64,000 bases of DNA from Trichaptum fuscoviolaceum. Lineage: Eukaryota > Basidiomycota > Agaricomycetes > Hymenochaetales > Trichaptaceae. The stretch spans positions 1,366,707 to 1,430,706 of the forward strand of contig CAJSYZ010000008.1 in the NCBI GenBank assembly GCA_910574455.1. Direction: 5' to 3'. The translations under genes were made by a program, and so were the position numbers. Each line of letters begins with the position of its first letter. Position 1 is the first letter of the stretch. Below, piece by piece: positions 36,340 to 47,769 of the stretch. The notes below the pieces were generated by a model, which did not search any database, was not told the DNA's origin, and saw only the letters and a list, made by a program, of their open reading frames with translations.

Positions 36340-36928
36340 TCAGAGCTTCAGATGGTGCGGTGAGGGAGATACTTGCAGTAAACGCGCCACAAACCTGTCG
36401 CGTTCGCAAAGCCACGTGCCCGCGCTCAGGGTTCAAATGTATTTTTTTTCGATCGCGAGGTCGGATAATCTGAGTTAGACAAGGAAGGCTTTTACACAAG
36501 TATATTGTCATTCGAGTTATATACAGGTAGAAGGCTTAAGAAGCTTGGTAGTAAGCTTCATGACTCGGGCAATTTATGTGAAGAACATCATGTCACCAAG
36601 GAACTTGCCTTGCACACGTACTATGTGAATACCTTTGTACGTTCGAGAGGAAGTCTGACTAGCTCATTCGAGGCGATAATCCACTGGGAAGCATGTCTAG
36701 GTGTACCTGAGGCATGAAAATAGAGACCACTTCTCCGGTGATTTCGGGCAAATGGCCTGAAGATTGGCAGTGGAAACTCTACAGATCCAGGTACGGGTAG
36801 GCTTAATCCTACGCGTAACCTCGGCCAAGGTAGACGAAAATAGCGGCCCAGCTCGACTCGTGGGGAAGGGTACATACTGAGGCGGAGAGGAAGTGCCATT
36901 TGGAATGGAGGTAGGACAGAAAGGGGCC

Positions 36929-37693
36929 TCAATCCCAATCACCCTTCTTCCTTGACGATTTGAGCTTTGATCTATACTCTTTCTCTTTCTTTCTTCTTGC
37001 GTCGTCGATTCTCTGCAGATGCTTCACACGCTCTTTCTGTTCTTCTGACGTCTCGTTTTTTACTCCAGCCAGTGACGCGTCTATGATAAGAGAGCGAAGC
37101 TAGATGCATGTTAACCCATGCTTGCACACACTTTCTTGAACAGTACCTTTGCGAGACAATCTTCAACATTCATTGCTTGTGAGCGATGGACCGTCGATGT
37201 AATAAGCAAGCTATCGGAAGATGCTACATACGCTGGCTGTAAACAGAGCTGACTTAGCAATCGAGTTTACAACATAGACAATGTCGAATGTCGTGTGACT
37301 TACACTTCTGCGCAGAACAGGCTTAGCCCAGGCCGGGATCCACTTCGTCGATAGGGGGCATCTCACGGTGCTCTTGGTGTTCACTTTGTTGACGTTCTAG
37401 GGCGTAGAAAAGGGGGATCATCGAGATTAGGATGGTGGCAAAACCTCGACCGACTGAACTAAGGCCATCTCACGCACCTGCCCACCCGGACCCGAGCTCC
37501 GCGCAAAAGATAAAGTTACTTCTTCCCTGGGAATGGTGCTCTGTCGCAGCTCCTCTATCCAACGGCGCGCAGCGTTCATGTCATCGGATGTCTGCAGATC
37601 CTGTAGCGGAGGAGGCTTGGCTATGAACGTTCTCATTTGGCCATGGTTACGTTTTGTATGTGAAAAGGCGGCAGAAGCGTATCTATACAGCAT
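36929..37693 (-). CDS. Mitochondrial GGQ release-factor-like ribosome rescue protein
   Basis: Complement(join(36929..37099, 37147..37236, 37304..37396, 37478..37693)), 570 nt, 189 residues. It contains the class I release-factor GGQ module: FARSSGPGGQ (GGQ at about residues 70-72) followed across an intron by NVNKVNTK. The tail is Lys/Arg-rich (RRKKEKEYRSKLKSSRKKG), as in ICT1/MRPL58, C12orf65/MTRFR and yeast Pth4/Rso55, which free stalled mitochondrial ribosomes. There is no codon-recognition domain, which excludes a full mRF1. The N-terminus is short, basic and Ser/Ala-containing, suiting a mitochondrial presequence. Which subfamily it belongs to is uncertain. Confidence 0.88.
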
Positions 37694-38836
37694 AGCGATT
37701 GTTGTTTTTGCAAGCTGTTTAGCGGATTCAAGGCACCTGCACTGATACTGGTATAAGGTTAAGCTTGATATCAGCAAGATACGAAGAAGGAAGATACATG
37801 AAATTTCAGTACACCTCATGAAATTGCCACGTCTTAAGAGCGCCGGCTCGGAAGCCTCGGTGTATTTTTGCGATGGAAACTTTCTCGATTATGAAGATAT
37901 TTTGAGCTGCAAGACAAAGGAGAGATTAATTCCAAGGACACCTTGTACTCAGCTTCGTTGCAATTGCTTGTTATTACAAAAAATAGACAAGATGAAAGTG
38001 CTTCTTGACCTGGAGAATGTTGACGGTTGATGTTCGTGCCAGTGAGCGCGGGACTTTCTGGCTACAAATAACCCTGAGTTGCCCAAAGAGTCGATACCTT
38101 CTTTGCATCTGTTCTACATCCACCCTTCAACCTCCGGTACCGTATCCTATCTCTGTGTATTGCATTTCTCATCAGGGATATGAAGTTGATATAGCTGAAC
38201 TCGCGATATCCCTCTCGCTCAATTGATGGAGCTGAAAGTATGGAAGACATCGCCCTGGACAAATCTTGCGCTTCGTGAAGCTTTCTTGTTTCAGTTCCGG
38301 ATGAAGCTCGGATTCCCTGGTCCTTCCTTCTCAAAACCGCACTATCGTCTGTATATCCACTTGATGATTTTTCTACTGTTCTCCCAGCGCAACATGTATG
38401 AACTCAAGTGCTCACGTTCTGGAGACTTGTAGTTATTTCGCGATCCGCCCGCAAGCCCTCGGCTTCGCTCACGACGCTCGTGCTACAACTTGCAATCATT
38501 GATGGCCGACGTCTTATTGAAGAACTAACTACTCAACTGGGTATTCTGCTCAACAAGCCATGCGGCGCCGAGCATTCCCAGGCCCTTCAATTCAGTTCCG
38601 ACAATCGTGTCTCCTTTTCATTCTGACAACGGAGTAATACTCATCAAAGGTGTTATCAGCTAATCTATCTTGAGAAGAACCTTCCTCTTTCCTGACCATT
38701 GGCCCCTGGATATTGCGCGGCACTTGAAGTCTTTAAATACTCCGTGGATATCGTCGCCCCCCCTCCTTTCCTTGCGGGACCACTCTGCTGCCCATGCTGC
38801 ACAGTGGTAGCTCACCGGCACTGTACGATTACTATC
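37694..38836. other. No gene recognised
   Basis: Plus frames at 38,223-38,432 and 38,408-38,626 overlap and could be exons of one gene, but no domain is recognised. Confidence 0.3.
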
Positions 38837-40655
38837 ATGGAGGGCCTACTACAAGAGCTAATTCCAATAGCAAAGGATGTTCTGGTTAATAGGGTGCGCA
38901 CAATGATCTCATCTTGATTGAGTTCATCGCTGATGATTCTGGAGCTAGTACACTTCCGGTATGACCGATTTGCTGTGCTGTTGAGGTCACCACAACTGAC
39001 ACTTAGTTGCATCATCAGTCGCCGCTCTTACTCTCTTGGTACGTATTATCTAGCTCTTAAGACTAATCGTCAAAGTCTTCGAATTCTCAAAAGCATAAAG
39101 GTGTATGACTATCTCGTCACTGTTGACGAGGAGGTGCGTGGTGTTCTAAGGGCACCTTTTCTTTGTTCAAACAAGTTACATTCAGATACGACTCGTTTGG
39201 CCGTCCCGTTTTTCAGTAGCAAAATATCTCTTTCTCGCAAATCGCTACCTTCCTTTTTGTGCCGCTATTCTTGGGACCTATAGTGAGCACTGCCATTGCA
39301 GCGTTCCTTTACGCATTTGAAGCTGACACCCAGTGCTCTAGCAATCGTCCTTATCAAGGATTATGACGTATGCTCTTTCTAATTGATGATTTATGTCTAA
39401 CGAACTCAAGTATCGCTTTAGCCATGTCACTCCTTTCTGATCGCTGCCACGGGTGAGACTTAATCGTTGCATGGCCAGCGATTGGGTATCTCACTCAAGT
39501 TTATGTTCCATAGTCATTACATGCATGGTATATATCATCGCAGAAGGTGCGAGCTCATCCCACATTGCCTACCCCTGATCTGACCCTCTCTTAGCAATAT
39601 TGTTCATGCGGGCATACGCTATTTGGGGGAGGGAAAAGTGGGTCAGTGTCATCTTATCGTTAAGCCTCGCAGTACGTATCTATAGTCACGTAGAGTATTG
39701 TTTGCACTAACATGAAAGTGGGACAGGGCAGTACCGGTGGTGCATATTATATCCAGGCCAGATATCTGGAGTTAACAATCCGTAAGTTCGTTTTTATTTA
39801 GTCAATGTTATATGTTTTAACTCAAGGTTTCCTCCCGGCAGCTTCCAGCGTCCACCTTTTTCACTCCGGATGCATGCATATGTTTCCCTTTCGGAAAGAA
39901 TGGATCACTCTGATCTTCCTTATGTACTGCGAAACTCGTGAGTGGCTAAGGATCCTATGGGATATAGAGGCTTGTTTCTGACGGTGTGAATAGTCGCCCT
40001 AGTACTTCTGGTGTTCAAGAGATATTCTCATTGTGAGATTGTCTATTGACAGGGGATGTTTCTCCCAAAGATACTCACGGTAATCATATAGTCCGTCATG
40101 CAGATTCGCATTTACTCAGCGTTATATATAAAGACGGTACGCACTAACTATCCCTTTGATTTTCAGCTCTTCGAATTTTGAGACAAAACTCCTTCTAGGA
40201 ATTCTCTATTTTATCCTTATACTCTGTAAGCTGTAGATGGCAATGAGGGATTTTACGACTTGACTGAACACAGGCCTAGGTACTACCATCGCAAACTTCC
40301 TCGTCCTTCTTCTAACTTCGGTATGCTGTGATTTAATTATGATCATTAAACTGTCATTGCGCCCGATTCTGATTTTGATATTACAGCAAGCACTTGATAC
40401 CTTCCTCCTAATGTGAGCTGTTACTTTTCTCACATCGCTGAGTTCTGGAACTGCCTTCTGATGTCGCTATTGAACACCTCCAGACCCCAGGGTATCCTGC
40501 ACAGCATCCTCTGCAATCGTCTGCTCCTTCGAATACGAGGCGCTTATACCTCCTTGAATGCAGAAGAGGAACAGTCGACACACTTCTCCAAACGTATGAT
40601 ACCCTTGGACGCACTGCCTCTACGTATGAGAAACTATCCTAGTGGCACTGACTAA
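38837..40655 (+). CDS. DUF6533-type integral membrane protein, copy A
   Basis: Exons 1-9 are secure: 38837..38893, 38949..38958, 39019..39038, 39101..39133, 39186..39282, 39342..39367, 39422..39452, 39514..39546, 39595..39671. Later exons up to the stop at 40,655 are only partly resolved. The DUF6533 core reads YTSVAALTLL-VYDYLVTVDEE-IRLVWPSRFSVAKYLFLANRYL, followed by the LFMRAYAIWGREK loop and several further hydrophobic segments. The last exon has GILHSILCNRLLLRIRGAY. These seven-helix-like proteins are abundant in mushrooms and are of unknown function; some are proposed to be receptor-like. Exon 2 is only 10 nt. Confidence 0.85.
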
Positions 40656-42011
40656 TGATAGGGCTTCTGGGATTGTTGTAAAAAGAATAGGGCCGAGAAA
40701 AATGAATGTATTATGCGGACTTTTGGACATGCATGAATTGTCTTAGAATTAGATTGACATCGTAAGTGTGTCCTGGGACTCGGACGAGAATTGTATATAA
40801 TCTGCTTCTGGGGGGATGGTGAAATCAAATCTTAGCTTGCGTAGACGGCATCATGTACCATTAAGTGTCAAGCTGCATCTACATGCAGGTCAGCAACATC
40901 GAAAGGTGATGCGGTGCAAGTAGCCGGAATGATCGACATGTGCGGCTCAGAAAGGGAACTTTTCGATCGCCGGCTGAATAGAACAGCCTGTGGACAAAGT
41001 TCAACGACTGGCAGCTAGCTTTTCTTACATCCATCACCTTGCCGTTCTTCGGTTCTATCCAATGCCTCTGAATGAAACACAGCTGACACCTGTACATTGG
41101 TTTGAGCACCTGATCATTATCAAGACTACGGCGCTTCCTTTCTTCATCGAAAGTCACCGAGACCCGGCGGCACAGGCCACCAGATCAACTAGAACTTCTC
41201 GAACAGAACGATTTTCTCTGATGCGATCTTGGAATACAATCTCTGAAGATGGGCCCGCGCTTCGGTGAGAACGTCATGATCCCTTCGAAGTGCTAGTACT
41301 TTCGCAGAGTAAGAACTGCTGCTTCTGTACGAAATGAAATCAGATCCCTAGACGACTTGGAAGCGCCGTGTCGCATCCAGTTTGGCACGGGACCTGGTGT
41401 GAAACTCGCTGTATTCTTCAGTGTTCAGGTGGTGCGAACGCACATCGCTCGCCCTTCGAATGTATCCCACGGCAGTTCCTTCATACTAACCCCTTTGGCT
41501 ATGTCTGAACGTTTGTTCTGCATATTCCGATCAGCGCCATCAGACTCGTTGCATCGATCTTCAAGACCGTCGCAATAATCTATAACGCTCACAGTATCAA
41601 TTGTTGCGCCCAGAGATCTAGGAACACAGTTACTAACAACTAACAGATGAAGGTGTTGTATCCTGTAACTGGAGAAGGACAGTCGCCACAGCGAATAGAA
41701 ATCCACCCGAGGCGAGCTTCCCCCGCCCCGTTGTCTCAAGGACGGCGATTACGTGGTGTTCACAGATCTTAGGGAACAGCTTTTTTTACACAGCACCCGT
41801 GGGCACAAGAGCTGTCGCCGAGAACCTACGGACTTGACCCGCTTTTGCACCGCGAAGAACATGCTTTACTATTTGGTCTTCTCAGATTTCTGTCCCACTT
41901 TCCCTCCCTCCTCTTTTGTTTAACCACGACCTCCGCAGGTCCAGTCCTTGCCCCTCCTCCAATCAGTCCTCCTCGGTTCCTCACCGCCCTTGACCACTAC
42001 GAAGATAGAGG
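40656..42011. other. Spacer between the DUF6533 pair
   Basis: 1.36 kb without a recognised gene. Open frames of about 90-105 codons exist on both strands (for example 41,157-40,879 minus, 41,739-41,425 minus) but show no motif. Confidence 0.35.
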
Positions 42012-43874
42012 ATGTCTGCCTTAGAAGATGAACTAGCGAATATCGCCTTGGATGTTTCAATTGTTCGGGTGTGTATGATCCTCATACTTATTTTAATGAC
42101 TGCGTTCATTAATTTCATTCTTTGAAGTACACCTCTGGTAAATAGCTCATAACTTGGACGGCTCTGTAAACTGAGATGCCCTTCGCATGATAGTTGCAAC
42201 TTTGGCACTCCTTGTAAGTTCCTTTCTGCTCGAAATGCAGAGGGCGATTGTATTCATTATTATCCAGGTATATGAGTACTTACTCACCATTGATGAGGAG
42301 GTGTGTGCTGGTATCGGCTATACTAGTAGTCATCGTGCTTCACGAAACAAATTGAGATACTGAACAGACCCGTCTGGTCTGGCCTTCTCGATGGTCGTTC
42401 ATCAAGTTTGTTTTCCTCTTGAATCGATATCTTTCGTTCGCATCCGCCTTTATCGGAGTATTCAGTAAGTATCTTTTCTTGACAAAGCGTGGCGCAATCT
42501 GAAATAAGGATTTATGCGGAGCAGCATTTCTAATTGACCCGACTGGCACTGTAAGTGCTTCCGTCTTCCATGGCATTGATCCAGATTTTAATCTCCCTGA
42601 ACACTAGACGTGCAAAGCGGCTCTTTTCGCGACGGCGAGTGAGTACACACAAACAATTTGACATGCATCACACTTAACTGTCATTTGCAATTGCAAGTCC
42701 TCGGTCTTTCGCTATTTATCATCGGAGAAAGTGAGAAGATTACCCTTGCCTTGATACTGCTGATCTAACCTCGGTAAAGTCGTCTTGTTCATGCGAGTTT
42801 ATGCCATTTGGTTTTGCAAGCGCTCGATACTGTTATTTCTGTTGGCAGTCTATATAGTAAGTGCAATTTCAGTTTTCGACCTCTTGATCATGCTGATTAT
42901 TATTCAAGCCCGGGATTGTAGGAACAATATATAATACCATTAGAACGACGATCAGTGCCAAATCCGGTGAGTTTACATTCGATTAGCTTTACAACTCTTG
43001 GCTAAACCACTCCACGTCAGAGTTTGTACCCGAGCTTTTCAGCGATGGCTGCCTTGTCATATTCAGCAGTCGAAAGTACTGGATAAACCTTGTTGTTCTT
43101 TTATTTCATGAAACTCGTCAGTCATCCATGCGAAGTGTCAAGAAATGTGGGAGGACTTACAAAGAGGTTTAGTGATGCTCGCGCTTATCCTCACAAAGGC
43201 TCTGTACTTTAGTAAGTAGAGGCGATGAAACCTTGATTGATTGGTTGAGCGCTAACACATATCATGTAGCCCAACATTCTACTTCGACGCTTCTGAAAAT
43301 GATGGTCAAGGACGGCAAGTGATTTTTCGGATAAAATGCTTCTACAAATTGACGAAAGATTACTCACAAGGTTTGTTTTATTACATTTGTATTTTCTGTG
43401 AGATACAATATCGTACGTTCATATTATCCACAAACTCAAGCAATCCCAGCTCTGTCTGTAGCGAACCTACTTGTTCTTGTATTAGCTTCAGTAAGTTGAC
43501 ATGCTCCTTCACTACTGTTTAAATGGTCAATATGGGTATAGGCAAACATCAATACCTTCCTCCTCGTGTGAGTACGAAGCTTCTTAAGTACACAAAGCCA
43601 TCTAACAATTCGTCATGCCCTACCCTTCAGAACACAAGCCTGTCTACACAGTGTACTGTGCACGCGCCTTCTCCTTCGACTTCGCGGTGCCTACCACTCG
43701 CTCACGGCGTCTGGTCTCCATTCGATACGACTGCGTACGGTCACCAGCACCACATATGTCGTAGACGAGAGCTTGAGCATCCCTCTTCAAGACATGTCTT
43801 TGAGGAGCAAGAAGACTGGCGCCTCTACAGAACAAACAACCTCTGCAGTTCTCGATAGAACTTTCGAAGTTTAA
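42012..43874 (+). CDS. DUF6533-type integral membrane protein, copy B
   Basis: Exons 1-9 are 42012..42068, 42128..42137, 42194..42213, 42268..42300, 42368..42464, 42525..42550, 42608..42638, 42698..42730, 42780..42856. Their lengths (57, 10, 20, 33, 97, 26, 31, 33, 77) are the same as in copy A. The core reads YTSVATLALL-VYEYLLTIDEE-TRLVWPSRWSFIKFVFLLNRYL and then VLFMRVYAIW. The last exon carries ACLHSVLCTRLLLRLRGAY and ends at TAA 43,874, with a longer Ser/Thr-rich cytoplasmic tail than copy A. The middle exons between 42,857 and 43,630 are not fully resolved. Clear tandem duplicate of copy A. Confidence 0.85.
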
Positions 43875-44374
43875 TTTGTATATATACTTATGGATGTCCA
43901 AAGCACAGCGCTTTGTTTGAAGTGAGGCATACACATCTCTTTTAATATTACATATATGTTTGTAATGTATACCTATAGTACTGATAAGATTTCAGTGTAT
44001 TATTGAAAATTTCTCACCTTATCTGGATATGAGTTCTTAATCCATGTACTGTAGCTCTAACTGCACTTCGTCTTCTTCTTTTTTGAGAATCAATCGTGCA
44101 TTCAGTTGATCATTCTGATTCGAACGTCTTGATCCTTCTTCGTCTTCTTCGAAGTTTGTAAATCTTCGGCCGGCAAATACAGAATATCCTTGACTTCAGT
44201 ACTTCACACAGACGATCATCGGGGAGCCGTAGGAACATGATTTGCGAGAAAAGAAACATTTTTATAATTTCCATTTCTTATATTGTGATACAACATGAAT
44301 ACTAACGAAAACAATGTGATAGCGGGCTTCTTGAATTTGTGCGTTGAACGAACCACCTATGCTAATGATGCGCA
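43875..44374. other. AT-rich spacer
   Basis: No gene; convergent 3' ends of copy B and the AIFM3-like gene. Confidence 0.5.
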
Positions 44375-46969
44375 TTAAAGTGCGAACTTCGCCTTAACCG
44401 CAGCTGTCGACATATCGACTGTGAGGGGATCCTATAGGCGGAGGACAGGAGAGTCAGACGAGTCAGAAGGTCGAATTTCAAGAGACCGGATAAGTACCTT
44501 TCCAGCCTTTATTTCTTCAGCCGAAGGCATAAGTCCGAGACGCATCAACTCGGATACTTTAGTCACGACTGGGTCCGCTTGCATACTTGCGATCGCAACG
44601 ACTTTGCCGGCTTTGAAGTAGTAGGCGACAAACTATATGTCGGGTCCCAGAGTTTAGTCAGGAGGCGCTCCGAGTATTTATACAAAGTCAAGTCTCATAA
44701 ACACACCTTCAGCTCCGCGGGATTGCCCTTGACGTAGATGTCGTCAAACCCGACGCCAAGACCAGCATACCTTAGCTGCTGACCCTCTAGTTACAATGGT
44801 CGGTTAGTTGTGAGATACTATAAGGAGTTAAAGTAGATTTCTTACGTGCGCTCCAGAAGATGGGTATTTTTGCGAATGGCTCTGGCTTGCCTGCAATGCC
44901 ACGGCCGACAGCGCGTCCATGATTACTTGCCACCTGGATCCGAGATCAACATCGTCTCCTATCGAAGAATCAAAGGGGACGTACATTCCAATGCTCGATC
45001 CGTCTGGCTTCCTTCGTTTCCACTTGCGGGAACACAGCAATATCACCGATAGCATACACATCCTCCTTACCAACCACCTTCAAGTATTCGTCTACAAGGA
45101 CACCACCATCCTTTTGAAGCTCGAATCCACTCTCTTTCAGGAAGCCTGTTGCGGGGCCGACGCCGACACCCATTATGACGAAGTCGGCCGGGAGCGTGGG
45201 TCCGCCGTCTCCGAGGACAACGCCCCCGACTTTACTTGCATCACCTTCGGAGGGGATGAGCTTCGCAACTTTGGTGCGCATGTGGAACTTAACGCCTGTG
45301 GATTCGTGATACTAGAATTTGTAAAGATGCGCTAGTCAGAACAGATATGGATTGATGGGGGAGGCACCTAACCTGCATGAGTCCCTTCCCGACTTCCGCA
45401 CCTAAGACAGCCTCGAAGGGGTAGCTCTCCATGCCGATCACGTCGATGGATGCGAGTTTACGCTTCGCTACCGCGGCAACGATTTCCATGCTAATGAACG
45501 AACTGCCGATCACGACGACCTTCTTGCCTTCTTGAGCGGCTGATGATAGAAGTTAGCTCTGGTTCGATAAAAAAAGACCTGGCTATATGCGCCCCAGAAT
45601 CCGAAGCAGTGTGTAGAGAAAATAGTGTACCTTCGTCAATGGCCTTAGCATCCTCCGCATGACGGAGCGTGAAAACGTTCCCGAGTGTTGACCCCTCAAC
45701 AGGGAGCCTCCGAGGGGACCCGCCGGGAGCGAGGACGAGTGTGTCATATCCAATTGTTTCCTTCGTATCTGTCGTGACTGTCTTCGCGTTTGCATCGACA
45801 TGCGTTACAGTCTAAAGTGGCCCCATGTTAGTCTATTGTCTCGATTTCCTGTGCGCCTGAAGACATACAACACCGGTTCGGAGGTTTGTGTTGAATTTGA
45901 TCTTTAGGTCCGCCGCACTTCGCCACTCCAGTTTCGACGGATCACCAATCAGAGCTTTGCTCATTTTCGTTCTACGAGCGAGTCATGACGAAATGGTTAG
46001 ATCAGGGGTAGAATCCCAGGGATGTGCTATTGACCTACCGATCAATGGGTGCATAACGCTCGGTGCTAATGATTGTGATACTTCCTTTGTATCCATTCTA
46101 AACGAACATTATCGGGGGCTCTCGTGAGTCTTCGTCTCGACTTGATTTTACTCATCAAGACTTGCCTCTCGTAGACTCTCGACTGTATTGATGGCACCTG
46201 CGCCGCCACCCACTATGAGAACACCTTTGCCCGGCGCAGCGACTCCCTCTGTAGAAAGTACGGGCGGGCGAGCTTTGTTGTCTTTCAAAGTTCGTTTCGG
46301 GTCGGCAGTCACATAGATTTTGCCATCTTGTACAGATGCCTTGAAAGAGTGCAGTGCATCTAATGCAGGTGCATCCTCTAGATTATGATTTGAATCATTG
46401 TTCACTGTGGAGCTTCGTGAAGGTGAGAAGCCACTTACCAATGTCACCGGTACAGACGTTAAAACATGCTGGACAATAGTGTCAACGATGAAATAGTTGA
46501 AGACAAACGGTGAAACAACCTCCGTGCCATGGGCTTGAATTCAATAAGCTAGTGTTCCTAAGAGATATATAGTCAAACTTACCACACCACCCTTCCGTCC
46601 GCTGTCAGAACTCCTTTGGCCAGGGGTGCTCCGTAGTGGGTACAAAATGCACTCGTTGCATGTACTTGGTCTCCTAGACGCGAAAGCAGTACCTTTCCAT
46701 CGCCGAACGAAACCTCCTTCCTGCCATTCACGAAGATCAGTAAGAGAAACGAGAACGGGTGGCCCGCAATGGCTCACGCACATCTCGCCATCCTTGAGCT
46801 CACTGTCGTCAATAACAGCAATACTTTGGCTTGACATCCTTCGATTGTTGAAATTTCTGAGAGTAAATGGAGGTTCTTTATGACAGACAAATGTGCTGCT
46901 GCGGAAGATAAGGCTTTGGCTTTGAGAATAGCGCACACACAGGCTCGCGAGGCGACGAGCGATGAGCAT
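44375..46969 (-). CDS. AIFM3-like Rieske/FAD-NAD oxidoreductase, mitochondrial
   Basis: Complement of fourteen exons: 46969..46782, 46720..46583, 46533..46520, 46468..46439, 46377..46166, 46097..46039, 45971..45869, 45811..45631, 45539..45373, 45311..44985, 44933..44846, 44786..44707, 44632..44498, 44431..44375; 1779 nt, 592 residues. The N-terminus is Arg/Ser-rich without acidic residues (MLIARRLASLCVRYSQSQS), like a mitochondrial presequence. A Rieske [2Fe-2S] domain follows with ligands C89/H91 (CTHYGAPL) and C109/H112 (CPWHGACF), then an FAD site GVLIVGGGAGAINTVESLRE and an NAD site KKVVVIGSSFISME, and a late YAIGDIAVFPQ. This order matches AIFM3/AIFL, a flavoprotein linked to cell death in animals. 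Intron 5 has a GC donor (GAG|GCAAGT), and a 14 nt exon splits the second Rieske motif. Confidence 0.93.
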
Positions 46970-47769
46970 ATAGCTTGGTTACGTGCTTGTCCTGCCCACT
47001 CGCGCCGACAATCCCAGGAGGAGGGCACCCGCATCCCACGACGTCATCAACTGCCCGCGTCAGCCAATCCTGGGCCACCTTTTACCAAGGTTATGACAAA
47101 GCAGAGGATCCTCCGAATCGGGAAGTTATTCTCGTAACCCTGACTAATTTCTATGGAATAAACGTGAATTAGAACCATAATAATTCAGCCCAATTGACTA
47201 CAAAGTATATTCGAGATCGAGATTCGAGTCGATCCACTTGATCATGGTAATCATACAGGCAAGAAAGTAAGAAAGAAGGCGAATCTCATTTTTATCAGAG
47301 GCAAGACAACCCGTGTACTCACCAAGCAAAAAATTCGACAGCCTTCGTTTCAGTCAGCACGAACCCAATGTAGACAACCGAATCTGTAACAGTAATCGAA
47401 GGTATCGGAAATGTATGATACAGATCCTCGGATAACACAGACTCCAGTTTCAAGTAGGCTAATAAAACTCAGCATATTCTAAACTGAATACGCAAGTTGA
47501 TAATAGCAATTCTTCTGGGCTAAAGCTTAATAGTACCTCATTTTTAGCTATCGCTTCAGACTTCATGGAAGAAAGGGCGTAAGTGTAGGAGGAACTAAGT
47601 ACTTGGAAGTTGTGCATCATGATGTTGATCTAATGTGGTTTACATAAGTAGTAGTTCAGGGCCGGCCTCCTCATCTCGACGTGAGCGCGAGTAAGTTCAC
47701 GCGCTCCTTGTTGAGAGTCGCGTCTCACTGAGCACTCGACGACGGCCACAACGCGAGCTACTTTGAACA
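46970..47769. promoter_or_regulatory. 800 bp divergent spacer, AIFM3-like / Pol eta
   Basis: Shared upstream region of two divergent genes. On the minus strand, 47,632-47,200 shows coding-like exons (an ATG-led exon with HNFQVLSSSYTYALSSMKSE ending before GTACTA, then a long open exon to a GTGAGT near 47,322). A small extra gene is possible, but the phases did not join in my reading. Confidence 0.4.
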
